Assembly (NCBI GenBank): GCA_910579755.1
Contig: CAJTVB010000005.1
Coordinates: 62,001 to 126,000 of the forward strand
From: an uncultured Acetatifactor sp.
GTDB taxonomy: Bacteria; Bacillota; Clostridia; Lachnospirales; Lachnospiraceae
Direction: 5' to 3'
Length of the DNA stretch: 64,000 nt
The first letter of the stretch is position 1. Each line of letters begins with the position of its first letter. Positions 54,709 to 63,413 of this stretch are shown piece after piece. The translations under genes were made by a program, and so were the position numbers. A model generated the notes under the pieces. The model saw only the letters and a program-made list of their open reading frames with translations. It was not told where the DNA came from and made no database searches.

Positions 54709-54826
54709 TGCAATTCCTCCTGATTGGTGTGTCCATATTGACTAAAATCAGTATAGTCTAATCTCCCCGGAAGCGCAACAACTATTTTTCGGCTTCCTGC
54801 GAAACAAAATGCCGGGGCAAAGTAAA

Positions 54827-54855
54827 ATCCCCATAAGTTTGCAGCTTACGGGGAT
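54827..54855 (-). terminator. terminator of the ABC cassette
   Basis: On the minus strand ATCCCCGTAAG and CTTATGGGGAT pair (one G-U) around a 7-base loop, followed by TTTTACTTT. It lies about 20 bases past the stop of the ABC ATPase gene. Confidence 0.7.
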
Positions 54856-54873
54856 AATGCCTGTCTGGTCGAA

Positions 54874-55539
54874 TCATTGAAGGCACATGCCTCCATCCTT
54901 CATTTGAATGACAACATCTGCCTGCTGTGCCACATCGTTGTCGTGGGTAACGATAATCATGGTACAGCCGTCATCGTGTGCAAGGTTTTTAAGGATTTTC
55001 ACTATATTTTCGGTATTGGCGGAATCCAGATTGCCCGTGGGCTCATCTGCAAGAATAATTTTGCAGCCCTGGGCCAGCGAACGGGCAATAGCCACACGCT
55101 GCTGTTCGCCCCCTGAAAGATGCTTGGGAAGACGCTTATCATAATGATCAGGCAGCTCTACCCTGGCCCTGACTTCCCTTGCAAGGGCCAGAGCCTCTTT
55201 TTTCGGAAGCTTTTTCAGGCTCAATGGATACTGAATATTTTCCTGCACGGTAAGCAGCGGAAACAGATTGTAGTTTTGATAAATCACAGAAACCGCATCT
55301 CTGCGCATCCGGCTTCTGTCCCACTCTCTGGTAGACCTGCCGTCCACGATAATATCTCCCTCTACAGGCAGGTCAAGTCCGGCCATGAGAGAAAGCAGAG
55401 TGGTTTTTCCCGACCCGGATTTGCCCACAATGGCATAAACCTTTCCCGGTTCAAAATCATAGGAAACATCATCTACTGCCCGGACAGTCTGATATTTGCC
55501 CTGATAGCTGTAGGAAACCTTTTTTAATGTAATGCTCAT
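54874..55539 (-). CDS. ABC transporter ATP-binding protein (MacB/LolD type), 221 aa
   Basis: Walker A is GKSGSGKT (residues 39-46), the signature LSGGEQQRVAIARSLAQG and Walker B IILADEPTGNLDS are intact. The GNLD Walker B end marks the MacB/LolD/FtsE class that pairs with FtsX-like permeases. It is the last gene of the cassette, one base past the second permease. It should energise extrusion or mechanotransmission by the two permeases upstream. Confidence 0.93.
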   Translation of the reverse strand: MSITLKKVSYSYQGKYQTVRAVDDVSYDFEPGKVYAIVGKSGSGKTTLLSLMAGLDLPVEGDIIVDGRSTREWDRSRMRRDAVSVIYQNYNLFPLLTVQENIQYPLSLKKLPKKEALALAREVRARVELPDHYDKRLPKHLSGGEQQRVAIARSLAQGCKIILADEPTGNLDSANTENIVKILKNLAHDDGCTMIIVTHDNDVAQQADVVIQMKDGGMCLQ

Positions 55540-55540
55540 A

Positions 55541-56734
55541 TCATTCGTCCTCCTTGATGATGGTCAGCAGATTTTTCCGAAAAAATACCCAGAGTGTAAC
55601 AGAAAGTCCTGCAAAATATACTCCTGCAAACAGACAAAGCTGATACAGAGGCCGCCACAGGAACCAGGCGCCTCCTGCAGCCGTTCCGGGAATGACACAC
55701 AGCGCCTGTTCCATGACAAAGGATGTGTAAATACCCATATTTGTTGTTCCCAGCGTCCGCATCAAGGCTATTTCATGCCTGCGGGTGCGTATGATTAAAA
55801 ATCCTGCAAGGGCGCCCGCTCCGGCGGACAATATAAATATTGCTGCCGCCGCAATCCGGTTTACCGCAATACCGTTCTCCAGATTCTGTTTTGCCTGCTT
55901 CAGCTGGGAATCATTGATATCCAAGGCGAAAAAGTATCCGTTGTTTTCACTCATTCCGGCGGCGTTGACATCCGGTTCGGCAAACCATTCTGCCGCCCTC
56001 TGGCGGAACAGCTGCAGATCTTCATTGTTCTTAAGCGTTGCGGACAAGGAATCTGCCAGCACAGGGCGCCCTGTGTTCCCCATAATCTCCAGAAAGGTTT
56101 CCCAGGCGCAGTAGATTGTTTTTTCATCTCCCCCCTGGTAGACGCCTGCCACTTCAAATTCACCCTCATAATCTGTTTCCCAATCGTATTCGGCCTCCAG
56201 ATAAACGGAAAAATAATCTTCAGAAAGCTTTTGTTTACGAAGCTTCTTTTGCAGCTCCCCGGGAATAATACATTTTAAGCCCCTTTCGGAAAAGATGCTT
56301 TCCCCAAAGCCCTCATTCCAAAATACGGTACAGCCGTTTTCCGGCCAAAGCTTTGGATCTGCCTGAAGGGAATTAATAGCCGTCAGAATATATTCATCCC
56401 CATCCCAGCCGAAAATGATGGAAGCCTTGGTCCGAACATCCTCCACCAGATCCATAAGCTCAGCAGAGCCATACGCAAAATCCCCCGTAAACAGAGTACG
56501 GATCTCGGGAGAGATATTCAGATAATCCGACTGATCTCCCGTAAGATTTGTAATGGTACAGCGTACTCTGATCTGCCGGTAAATTTCGTTATAATACTTT
56601 TGGGCGGATATGATCCCACTGTGTAAGCTGCAAAGCGCCACGGCAATCATTCCGGAAAACAGGAAAACCGCGGCGGCGGCAAAGGGCTTCCTCCGCAGAT
56701 GTGTCCACATATAATGCATAAACCAATCCCCCAT
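55541..56734 (-). CDS. FtsX-like ABC permease, 397 aa
   Basis: The ATG at 56734 overlaps the stop of the upstream permease (TAATG), so earlier in-frame codons are not used. One N-terminal membrane segment (AAAAVFLFSGMIAVALCSL) is followed by a large periplasm-like extracytoplasmic region (about residues 50-285), then three C-terminal segments (IAAAAIFILSAGAGALAGFLII and later). This is the MacB topology. It partners the ATPase that follows and the 676-aa permease before. Confidence 0.8.
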   Translation of the reverse strand: MGDWFMHYMWTHLRRKPFAAAAVFLFSGMIAVALCSLHSGIISAQKYYNEIYRQIRVRCTITNLTGDQSDYLNISPEIRTLFTGDFAYGSAELMDLVEDVRTKASIIFGWDGDEYILTAINSLQADPKLWPENGCTVFWNEGFGESIFSERGLKCIIPGELQKKLRKQKLSEDYFSVYLEAEYDWETDYEGEFEVAGVYQGGDEKTIYCAWETFLEIMGNTGRPVLADSLSATLKNNEDLQLFRQRAAEWFAEPDVNAAGMSENNGYFFALDINDSQLKQAKQNLENGIAVNRIAAAAIFILSAGAGALAGFLIIRTRRHEIALMRTLGTTNMGIYTSFVMEQALCVIPGTAAGGAWFLWRPLYQLCLFAGVYFAGLSVTLWVFFRKNLLTIIKEDE

Positions 56735-58764
56735 TATTTTCGTCTCTTTAACCCTTTTTCCCGGGTGAGCGGAATGGCAGCCGCCAGAACTGCGGCCAGC
56801 ATCACAAGTACATAAGCTGACGTAAGGACCAGGGACGTAACAGGCGTATTGGCCTCCAGCGGAATCTGTACGTTCACGGATTCCATCAATCCGGCAGTCA
56901 CCCTCTCCCAAAGAAGCGCACCTATAATGCCTCCCAGAATCCCTCCGGGAATCAGGATACAGGCAGAGCCTGCAAGCATATATCGGAGCTTGTCCTTTCT
57001 GGAGGCGCCGAGAGAATTCATGGTAGAAACTGTCCGCCCCTGCTGCAGTGGAAATAATACCAAAAACAGAAGCATGATCACTCCGCCGGCAGCCAGTCCC
57101 ACATAAAGTGCATTGGCCGATACGGACTCATAGGCATCCAAGGATTTAACGATTTCACTGTATCCCTGATCCAGACAGATAAACAGACCAGGATATCCGG
57201 CCTCCGCCTGGAGGTTTTCAAATTCTTCCTTCTTTCCGTTTTGAAGTATCAGGGAGTAAAATATCCCTCCCTTTCTTCCGGTCAGCATCTCACAGGTAAC
57301 GGACATTTTGGGAACAAAGAGAGTATTGGGAGTGAAGCCATAAGGATCCTGTCCATTCTGCCATGCGTCACTCTGCCGGTACAGGCCAACAATGGTATAC
57401 TTTTCCGTCTCCGTCAGAAACCCCTTGGACCGGGAATAAACGGCGGCGCTGGGAAACGCAGTACTGCTCATTATTTCATTCTGCTGTACTTTAATATTGG
57501 GGTCATAGGCATAGTATCTCAAATCGATAGTGTCCCCCACCTGCAAATTGTTGAAAGCTGCCAGGGACTGGGCCATGATGCAGACCCTGCTCCCATCGGT
57601 CCGTTCTTTTTCTGTAAAATCCCTGCCCTCCACAATCCGGGCCTGTCCTCTGGCAAATGCTGCCTGATACCCCAGCTTTTCCACAGCCATCACCGGAAAT
57701 CCATGATGGCTGATCTCCATTTCATCCAAAGCCTGCCGCCAGAGCAGGCCTTCCTCCGATGCCAGATAGTCCTGTGCACTTTCTTCCAGCCTGGCTATTG
57801 TGGGAACACAATAGTCGGGAATATATTCCTCTGCCGGAACCTTAACAGCGCGGTATCCGTCATCTGTAAAGGATTTATAATCATAATACAACCGCAGATC
57901 CCTAAATGTGGCAATCTGCCCCTGCCCGTCGGGCCCGTTTATGGGAAGGGAGCTGTAATCGCAGACAGTCATAATGCATTCGATTTGTTTATTAATCTGA
58001 TCCGGTAACGGTTCTGATTCAAATAATTCTTCAAAGGACTTCTGATGTATGCTAACCATGCTGCTCATCTCTATGCCTGAGACGTCGCAATAATCCATTC
58101 CATAGACCAGATATTTCTCTCCTGTCCTTAGCTGCAGGGCTTCCAAATCCTCCTCGTCATAGGTCATGATAATAAGCGTGATCGTCTTTCCCACCGGATC
58201 TGCAAAGCCCTGTTCCAGGCCCAAAACTCTGTCAATGGTTCCTGTACAGAGAATGGAAATACTGTTTCTCATTATTATGGATACGTCCGTTTCGCTGATC
58301 CCAAAATAGCTGACATCCTCATCCGGCACTGTTCCCACCTTTGTGAGAGTTACTTCAAACATCGCACATCTGTAGGGACATCCGCTATTGTCTCCCATAC
58401 GGTCTGCGTCCTTATGCTGAGAAAAGTTGTCTGCCTGCATTTGGGGGATACAGGCAGAAAGCAATCCGGAGAAGGCTTCTGTCTTTACCAGATCAGAACG
58501 GGTCTGGATGATTTCGTCCACCCAGCTTCGGAACTTTTCCGGTAACTCCATATAATGCCTGCTTTGCGTACCAACTATCTCCCACAAATACTCATCCGAA
58601 ACCAGAGCAATGGTGTCGTATCTGTCATCCAGATTGGCACGGGTCAAAATTGTTGCGCTGTACTGTCCTATACAGATTACAAGGATTGCCGCCGCCAAGG
58701 CACTCAAAATAATGCCGGCAAGACTTTTTCCCGGCTGGCGCAGTATCTGCAGGATGGATTTCAT
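56734..58764 (-). CDS. large FtsX-like ABC permease, 676 aa
   Basis: A membrane segment (SLAGIILSALAAAILVICI, about residues 14-33) is followed by a very large extracytoplasmic domain (about 35-550) and three segments at the C-terminus (LAAGGVIMLLFLVLFPL, CILIPGGILGGIIGALL, LVLTSAYVLVMLAAVLAAAIPL). The outer domain is Asp/Glu-rich with Cys pairs. This is the MacB/FtsX style with an enlarged domain. Start has AAAGGAGC. It follows the secreted small protein gene by 43 bases, so both belong to one cassette. Confidence 0.82.
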   Translation of the reverse strand: MKSILQILRQPGKSLAGIILSALAAAILVICIGQYSATILTRANLDDRYDTIALVSDEYLWEIVGTQSRHYMELPEKFRSWVDEIIQTRSDLVKTEAFSGLLSACIPQMQADNFSQHKDADRMGDNSGCPYRCAMFEVTLTKVGTVPDEDVSYFGISETDVSIIMRNSISILCTGTIDRVLGLEQGFADPVGKTITLIIMTYDEEDLEALQLRTGEKYLVYGMDYCDVSGIEMSSMVSIHQKSFEELFESEPLPDQINKQIECIMTVCDYSSLPINGPDGQGQIATFRDLRLYYDYKSFTDDGYRAVKVPAEEYIPDYCVPTIARLEESAQDYLASEEGLLWRQALDEMEISHHGFPVMAVEKLGYQAAFARGQARIVEGRDFTEKERTDGSRVCIMAQSLAAFNNLQVGDTIDLRYYAYDPNIKVQQNEIMSSTAFPSAAVYSRSKGFLTETEKYTIVGLYRQSDAWQNGQDPYGFTPNTLFVPKMSVTCEMLTGRKGGIFYSLILQNGKKEEFENLQAEAGYPGLFICLDQGYSEIVKSLDAYESVSANALYVGLAAGGVIMLLFLVLFPLQQGRTVSTMNSLGASRKDKLRYMLAGSACILIPGGILGGIIGALLWERVTAGLMESVNVQIPLEANTPVTSLVLTSAYVLVMLAAVLAAAIPLTREKGLKRRK

Positions 58765-58807
58765 AAAATGCTCCTTTCAGGATGTCACTGCTTCATGATT
58801 CATAAGC

Positions 58808-59176
58808 TCATGGACGGGTCTCTCTGCGTGTATATGTACTTTTACACTTTTCGCAGGTAAACCTGTATATGGTCACTGCCTTTCCGTCTTCTCCCAATAT
58901 GGTTCCCAAATTTGTACGGCTTCCAGCAAGCGCTGTATGAGACTCAAGCTTTTCTCTATGATATTCATAAAATACATCACCACAAGCACAAAGATGCTTA
59001 TGCCTCTCAACTATGTAATGTTGATTGTTATCATATCCTTCATAAGTATCTGGTTTTACAGTAGTCACCTCATAATTGTGGACATGCCCCGCTGCCAATA
59101 CAGCCATGGGAAAAACGGACAGCATCAAAGCCAATGCAAGGAAAAAAGACAAGGATTTTGTAATGGTTTTGTGCAT
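58808..59176 (-). CDS. secreted His/Cys-rich small protein, 122 aa
   Basis: The N-terminus is a signal peptide (KSLSFFLALALMLSVFPMAVLA), with cleavage near AAG at about residue 28. The mature part of about 94 residues has many His (HVHNY, HYIVERHKH, YEYHREK, ESHT) and two Cys pairs (CACG and CEKC), so it may bind zinc or form disulfides. It has a good GGGAGG before the ATG and its own consensus promoter with a palindrome. It is cotranscribed with the permeases and ATPase, which makes it the likely partner or substrate of that transporter. No known family. Confidence 0.65.
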   Translation of the reverse strand: MHKTITKSLSFFLALALMLSVFPMAVLAAGHVHNYEVTTVKPDTYEGYDNNQHYIVERHKHLCACGDVFYEYHREKLESHTALAGSRTNLGTILGEDGKAVTIYRFTCEKCKSTYTRRETRP

Positions 59177-59213
59177 AAATATTACCTCCCGGTGTATGTT
59201 TATATTTCATCTG

Positions 59214-59227
59214 TTCAAGAAGCTTCT
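59214..59227. promoter_or_regulatory. 14-base palindromic operator-like site
   Basis: CAAGAAGCTTCTTG is a perfect palindrome just past the -10 of the promoter at 59238-59266, over the expected transcript start. It could be a repressor site for the secreted-protein cassette. Confidence 0.5.
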
Positions 59228-59237
59228 TGTAATAAAA

Positions 59238-59266
59238 AGTATATCAGGAAAATTTTAGTATGTCAA
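59238..59266 (-). promoter_or_regulatory. consensus promoter of the secreted-protein/ABC cassette
   Basis: On the minus strand a perfect TTGACA (59261-59266) and TATACT (59238-59243) are spaced by 17 bases. The site overlaps the end of the 52-residue gene before it. The transcript would start near 59231. Confidence 0.85.
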
Positions 59267-59402
59267 TACTATCAATTTGAGGTCGATTGTCATCTTGTAT
59301 AAAGTTATAAATAATTCCTGTCATATAAGCAGCAGCAACGACCTGCGGTGTAAAATTATTATTCTTAAACCATTCCCGTAAAAGATTCAAATAGGTTCCC
59401 AT
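59244..59402 (-). CDS. small hypothetical protein, 52 aa
   Basis: The ATG at 59402 has GGAGG with nine bases between. The chain MGTYLNLLREWFKNNNFTPQ, then VVAAAYMTGIIYNFIQDDNR, then a short acidic end, has a weak hydrophobic helix in the middle but no clear signal. Family unknown. It sits between the U32 gene and the cassette promoter, with an inverted repeat immediately upstream of its ribosome site. Confidence 0.5.
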   Translation of the reverse strand: MGTYLNLLREWFKNNNFTPQVVAAAYMTGIIYNFIQDDNRPQIDSIDILKFS

Positions 59403-59419
59403 TAAAATCATCCTCCACA

Positions 59420-59438
59420 GGAATTGTACCACAATTCC
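59420..59438. repeat. inverted repeat before the 52-residue gene
   Basis: GGAATTGT and ACAATTCC flank a 3-base centre, directly upstream of the ribosome site at 59411-59416. It resembles a repressor operator. A TATAAT-like hexamer (minus strand) lies at 59448-59453. Confidence 0.45.
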
Positions 59439-59453
59439 ATTTTATCTATTATA

Positions 59454-61691
59454 CTATTCCACTCCCCGCCTTTCATGGCCCGTTGTATGGACGGTACCCT
59501 CCTTCCGGGGAATGCCACGGAGAAAAGCGTCCAGCACGAGAATCATTTCCACTTCCTTTTCCACTGTAAAATCAATTCTGAGGCAGACGCGATTTTTCCA
59601 TTTTTCCAAATCCCGGTTCAGAGAAAGCGGCACACTGTTATAAATGATATTCATACAATGAGCACAGTTTCTGACCACGGGAAATTCCTTTTGATATCTG
59701 TCCAAAAGGCGTGTTTCCGCCTTACTGTCCTTTTGGCATCGTCCCTGAGTGCGAAGCACGCAATTGGCGGTGATCATCATGGGAATCCGGCCATACACAA
59801 TCTTTTCAAAGTCTATGGCTTCTTTGCCGGAATGTCCTTCAAGCAGATGCCGCTGCTCGGATGCATTTAATTCCCAGGGAAGACAAAATCCTTCCATATC
59901 CCGGGCGAACATGGCGGCAGATTCCTGGTTCCAGATGTAAAATCCCGCATCAGTTCTCCACCGGCATTTCTTTTTGCGGCCTTTGAAAAAGCCCAGCCCG
60001 TCTGCAGAGCGGATCAGGACGCCCTGAATCAGCGCTTCTTCATCAGCCAGCTCATACAGCTTATTCAGATATTCGTCATCCGCCGCCCGGAGGATATGGG
60101 GAAGAGCGGCATAAAGAGTACTGTGAGAAGCAAGCTTTTTGCACAGCGGGATTGTATCATCCTGTCTTTGGATAATCAGATCGCCCTCCACGTAGATGCG
60201 GCTGGGAGCAAATTCCTCATGCTCCAGCGTCCAGGACGCAAGCTGTTCTAATTGCTCCAACGTTCTCACGGATACGGCAGTCCCCTGTGAAGCGGCTCTA
60301 TAATGCACGGACTGCAGATTTTTTTCAGCATTATCCGTCTTGTCAGCTTTTTTCAGATCTTTCAGATACGCTGTTCCGCCTGCGGCTTCCAGCTTTTCCA
60401 CCGCCCGCCTTCGCAGTTCGTTGATCTGTTTCAGCGGATAAAAAATATGATCACCGGCCTGCACCTGTATTTCCTCCGGGTAAAAAAAGCTGTCGCCCAA
60501 CTTTCCCAGCTGTTTTTGGATATTTTCTATGGTGACAGGTGTACTTTTGGCAGCTGTCACCGTCTCTCCTTCTACGGATACCCAGTGCTTCCCACATTCC
60601 ATGGAAACGGATGCAGGATGGCCCTCCACGAAGGAGGCTTTGATCTGCACGGGGATTTTTTGAGGTTCTAAGGGATACCTCTCCCGGGTGGCCTTCAGCA
60701 GCTTCTCGTCCGTGCCGCTGTATCCGGGGCTGGACAGGGTGATCATCTCTTTCCCATTATGCCGGAAGTAATAACCGTTCTGGGTCTGGCTCCTGATGTA
60801 CAGAGATTTCAGCAACTTTTCGTCTCCTGCCTCCACCCGGTATCTGGAGGCCGCCTCTTTTGGTCCGTACTTTTCTCTTTTTTCCTGGTACCAGTCAATG
60901 TACTTTCTGTAAACTGCAGTCACACCTGCCGCATACTCGGGTTTTTTCATACGTCCTTCTATTTTAAAGGAATCGATCCCGGCTTCCACCAGCTCCGGAA
61001 TGTGGTCTATGGTGCACATGTCCTTCAGGCTTAAGGGATATCCTTCCGGACCGGGAACGCCGTCCGTCACAACAGAATATGGCAGACGGCAGGGCTGGGC
61101 ACAGCGGCCCCGGTTGCCGCTTCTCCCTCCCAGAATACTGCTGAACAGGCATTGTCCTGAATAACAGCAGCACATTGCCCCGTGGACGAAGGTCTCCAGT
61201 TCCATATCCACCTGCCGGCGGATGGAAATCAATTCCTTCAGGCTAAGCTCTCTGGCAGGGACAATGCGGGAGACCCCCATATTGCGCAGCAGCTCTGCGC
61301 CGTGGCGGCTGCAGAGTGTCATCTGGGTGCTGGCGTGCAGAGAAAGATTGGGAAACTGCCTTTTGATCAGCCGAAGCGCTCCGAAATCCTGTACAATTAC
61401 CGCATCCAGCCCGGCCTCACAGTAAGGCGCCAGATAGTTGCACAGCTCGTCCATTTCTTTCTCCTTCAGCAGCGTATTGACGGTCATATAGATTTTGACA
61501 CCCCGGATATGGCCGTAGCGGATACAGCGGATCAGCTCCTGCTCCGTGAAATTTTCCGCGTAAGCCCTGGCTCCAAACCGGCTGCCTCCCAGATATACGG
61601 CATCTGCGCCTGCGTGGACTGCACCGTAAAAGCCTTCGGGACTGCCTGCCGGAGCCAAAAGCTCAACCTGTCCTTTATTCAAAGCCTGCAT
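59454..61691 (-). CDS. U32 family peptidase/RNA hydroxylase-type protein, 745 aa
   Basis: The start at 61691 follows GGAAGGAAGG. The U32 core is recognised by ELLAPAGSPEGFYGAVHAGADAVYLGG, the motif ARELSLKELISIRRQ, and the Cys-rich block FVHGAMCCCYSGQCLFSS followed by GNRGRCAQPCRLPYSV. The downstream half carries a DUF3656-like middle and a further U32 repeat. Family members (RlhA, TrhP) make hydroxylated uridine or cytidine in RNA. It lies after zapA, as in many Firmicutes. Confidence 0.88.
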   Translation of the reverse strand: MQALNKGQVELLAPAGSPEGFYGAVHAGADAVYLGGSRFGARAYAENFTEQELIRCIRYGHIRGVKIYMTVNTLLKEKEMDELCNYLAPYCEAGLDAVIVQDFGALRLIKRQFPNLSLHASTQMTLCSRHGAELLRNMGVSRIVPARELSLKELISIRRQVDMELETFVHGAMCCCYSGQCLFSSILGGRSGNRGRCAQPCRLPYSVVTDGVPGPEGYPLSLKDMCTIDHIPELVEAGIDSFKIEGRMKKPEYAAGVTAVYRKYIDWYQEKREKYGPKEAASRYRVEAGDEKLLKSLYIRSQTQNGYYFRHNGKEMITLSSPGYSGTDEKLLKATRERYPLEPQKIPVQIKASFVEGHPASVSMECGKHWVSVEGETVTAAKSTPVTIENIQKQLGKLGDSFFYPEEIQVQAGDHIFYPLKQINELRRRAVEKLEAAGGTAYLKDLKKADKTDNAEKNLQSVHYRAASQGTAVSVRTLEQLEQLASWTLEHEEFAPSRIYVEGDLIIQRQDDTIPLCKKLASHSTLYAALPHILRAADDEYLNKLYELADEEALIQGVLIRSADGLGFFKGRKKKCRWRTDAGFYIWNQESAAMFARDMEGFCLPWELNASEQRHLLEGHSGKEAIDFEKIVYGRIPMMITANCVLRTQGRCQKDSKAETRLLDRYQKEFPVVRNCAHCMNIIYNSVPLSLNRDLEKWKNRVCLRIDFTVEKEVEMILVLDAFLRGIPRKEGTVHTTGHERRGVE

Positions 61692-61832
61692 GGTTTTTAT
61701 CCTTCCTTCCCATAACCTTTTTTCGACAATCTCCGACAAGCTTTCCCGTTTTGGCTTTCCCGGTAAGAACACCTGACCGCCCTGTCACAGGTATCTGCCT
61801 ATTCTCCCGTCGAGCCGGCATAATGCAGAAAA

Positions 61833-61852
61833 GCTGTCCGCGGAGGGACAGC
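61833..61852 (-). terminator. terminator downstream of zapA
   Basis: GCTGTCC and GGACAGC form a 7-base stem with a 6-base loop, followed on the minus strand by TTTTC. It lies between zapA and the U32 gene, which has its own upstream gap. Confidence 0.6.
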
Positions 61853-61895
61853 CTTACTTATCTTATTGCCGAAATTCTGCACTTACATCAGAACA

Positions 61896-62297
61896 CTATT
61901 TTTTCTTCAGCTCCGTCTCAAGACGCACGATTTTTTTAGAATTTTCATTCAGATCCTGCTGAAGACTCTTGACCTGCTCCTCGGAGCTTTCCAGCTTGAT
62001 CTGAGCGGAAATCAGCTCGTGCTTCAGTTCATACAGCTCCTTATCCTTCGCACGGAGCTCCTCCTCCAGAATAGAGATCTGCTTCTTGGCTTTAAAATAA
62101 TCATCGGCTATATTCAGCTGAAGCAGCACCCCCTGCGTATCCATGGGCTGCCTGCGAAAGCTGTCCACTTTATTATATTCGTTGATCTTGTTATTGATAT
62201 AAGAAGCAACTCTCTGCAGGTATTCTTCGCTTTCATAGCCGCTCAGAGTAAAGACCTTGCCGCCTATGATCACCTCTGTGTCTGTTTTAGAAGGCAT
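61896..62297 (-). CDS. zapA: cell division protein ZapA, 133 aa
   Basis: The N-terminus TEVIIGGKVFTLSGYESEEYLQRVASYINNKINEYNK is the ZapA core, followed by a long coiled coil (LEEELRAKDKELYELKHELISAQIKLESSEEQVKSLQQDL). It bundles FtsZ filaments at the division site. It is preceded by ruvB and followed by a terminator. Confidence 0.92.
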   Translation of the reverse strand: MPSKTDTEVIIGGKVFTLSGYESEEYLQRVASYINNKINEYNKVDSFRRQPMDTQGVLLQLNIADDYFKAKKQISILEEELRAKDKELYELKHELISAQIKLESSEEQVKSLQQDLNENSKKIVRLETELKKK

Positions 62298-62395
62298 ACT
62301 GATACTCCTTTGTAAAGGTCAATGATTTGGTCTTCTTTATGACACTTTCATTATATATCATATTCCGTTTACAGGCAAGCATAAATGGCAATAGT

Positions 62396-63388
62396 TTAGA
62401 GGTGCAGTCCCAGGTGTCTGTAAGCCGCCTCCGTAACCACTCTTCCCCTGGGTGTCCGGTTCAAAAAGCCGTTTTTGATCAGGTACGGCTCATATACATC
62501 CTCGATGGTGCCTGCATCCTCTCCGATAGCGGCGGCCAAAGTATCCAGGCCCACGGGGCCTCCCTCAAATTTTTGGATCATGGTGAGAAGAATATTTCGG
62601 TCAATATGATCCAGGCCCTGTCTGTCCACATCCATCAGATCCAGAGCCGTGCGGGCCACTTCCTCTGTGATGATCCCATCATATTTCACCTGTGCAAAAT
62701 CCCTGACCCTCTTCAGAATGCGGTTTGCAAGCCGCGGGGTTCCCCGGCTGCGGCGGGCCATTTCCAAAGCTCCTGCAGGCTCAATTTCCACCTCCAGAAC
62801 CCTGGCAGAATGCAGAATGATCAGCTGAAGCTCTTCCACGGAGTAAAACTCCAGATGATAAATCATTCCAAAGCGATCCCGCAGAGGCGCAGTGAGAAGT
62901 CCTGCCCTGGTGGTTGCACCCACTAAGGTGAATCTGGGAAGCTCCAGCCGGACAGAGCGGGCCGTGGAACCCTTACCGATCATGATATCGATACAATAAT
63001 CCTCCATGGCCGGGTACAGTACCTCTTCCACCTGACGGTTCAGCCGATGGATCTCGTCCACAAAAAGAAGATCCCCCTCTTCCAGGTTATTGAGGATAGC
63101 GGCCATTTCCCCGGGCTTTTCGATGGCCGGGCCGCTGGTGACCTTCAGGTGCACTCCCATTTCATTGGCAATGATGCCGGCCAGGGTGGTCTTTCCAAGC
63201 CCGGGAGGGCCGTAGAACAACACATGATCCAGCGCATCCCCTCGCTGCTTTGCCGCTTCAATGTATATCTTTAAGTTTTCCTTGACCTTTGATTGACCAA
63301 TATAATCATTTAAGGTCTGAGGGCGCAGAGAGCCCTCTATTGTAACATCTTCTTCCGTTATGTCGGTTTCTATCATTCTTTTGGGCAT
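62396..63388 (-). CDS. ruvB: Holliday junction helicase subunit RuvB, 330 aa
   Basis: Walker A is GPPGLGKT (residues 60-67), Walker B LFVDEIHRL, and the block VGATTRAGLLTAPLRDRFGM identifies RuvB. It is the motor that drives branch migration with RuvA. It follows ruvA by 25 bases, and RecU at 32 kb is its resolvase partner. Confidence 0.97.
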   Translation of the reverse strand: MPKRMIETDITEEDVTIEGSLRPQTLNDYIGQSKVKENLKIYIEAAKQRGDALDHVLFYGPPGLGKTTLAGIIANEMGVHLKVTSGPAIEKPGEMAAILNNLEEGDLLFVDEIHRLNRQVEEVLYPAMEDYCIDIMIGKGSTARSVRLELPRFTLVGATTRAGLLTAPLRDRFGMIYHLEFYSVEELQLIILHSARVLEVEIEPAGALEMARRSRGTPRLANRILKRVRDFAQVKYDGIITEEVARTALDLMDVDRQGLDHIDRNILLTMIQKFEGGPVGLDTLAAAIGEDAGTIEDVYEPYLIKNGFLNRTPRGRVVTEAAYRHLGLHL

Positions 63389-63413
63389 ATGAGCCTCCTA
63401 AAATGTAATTGCC

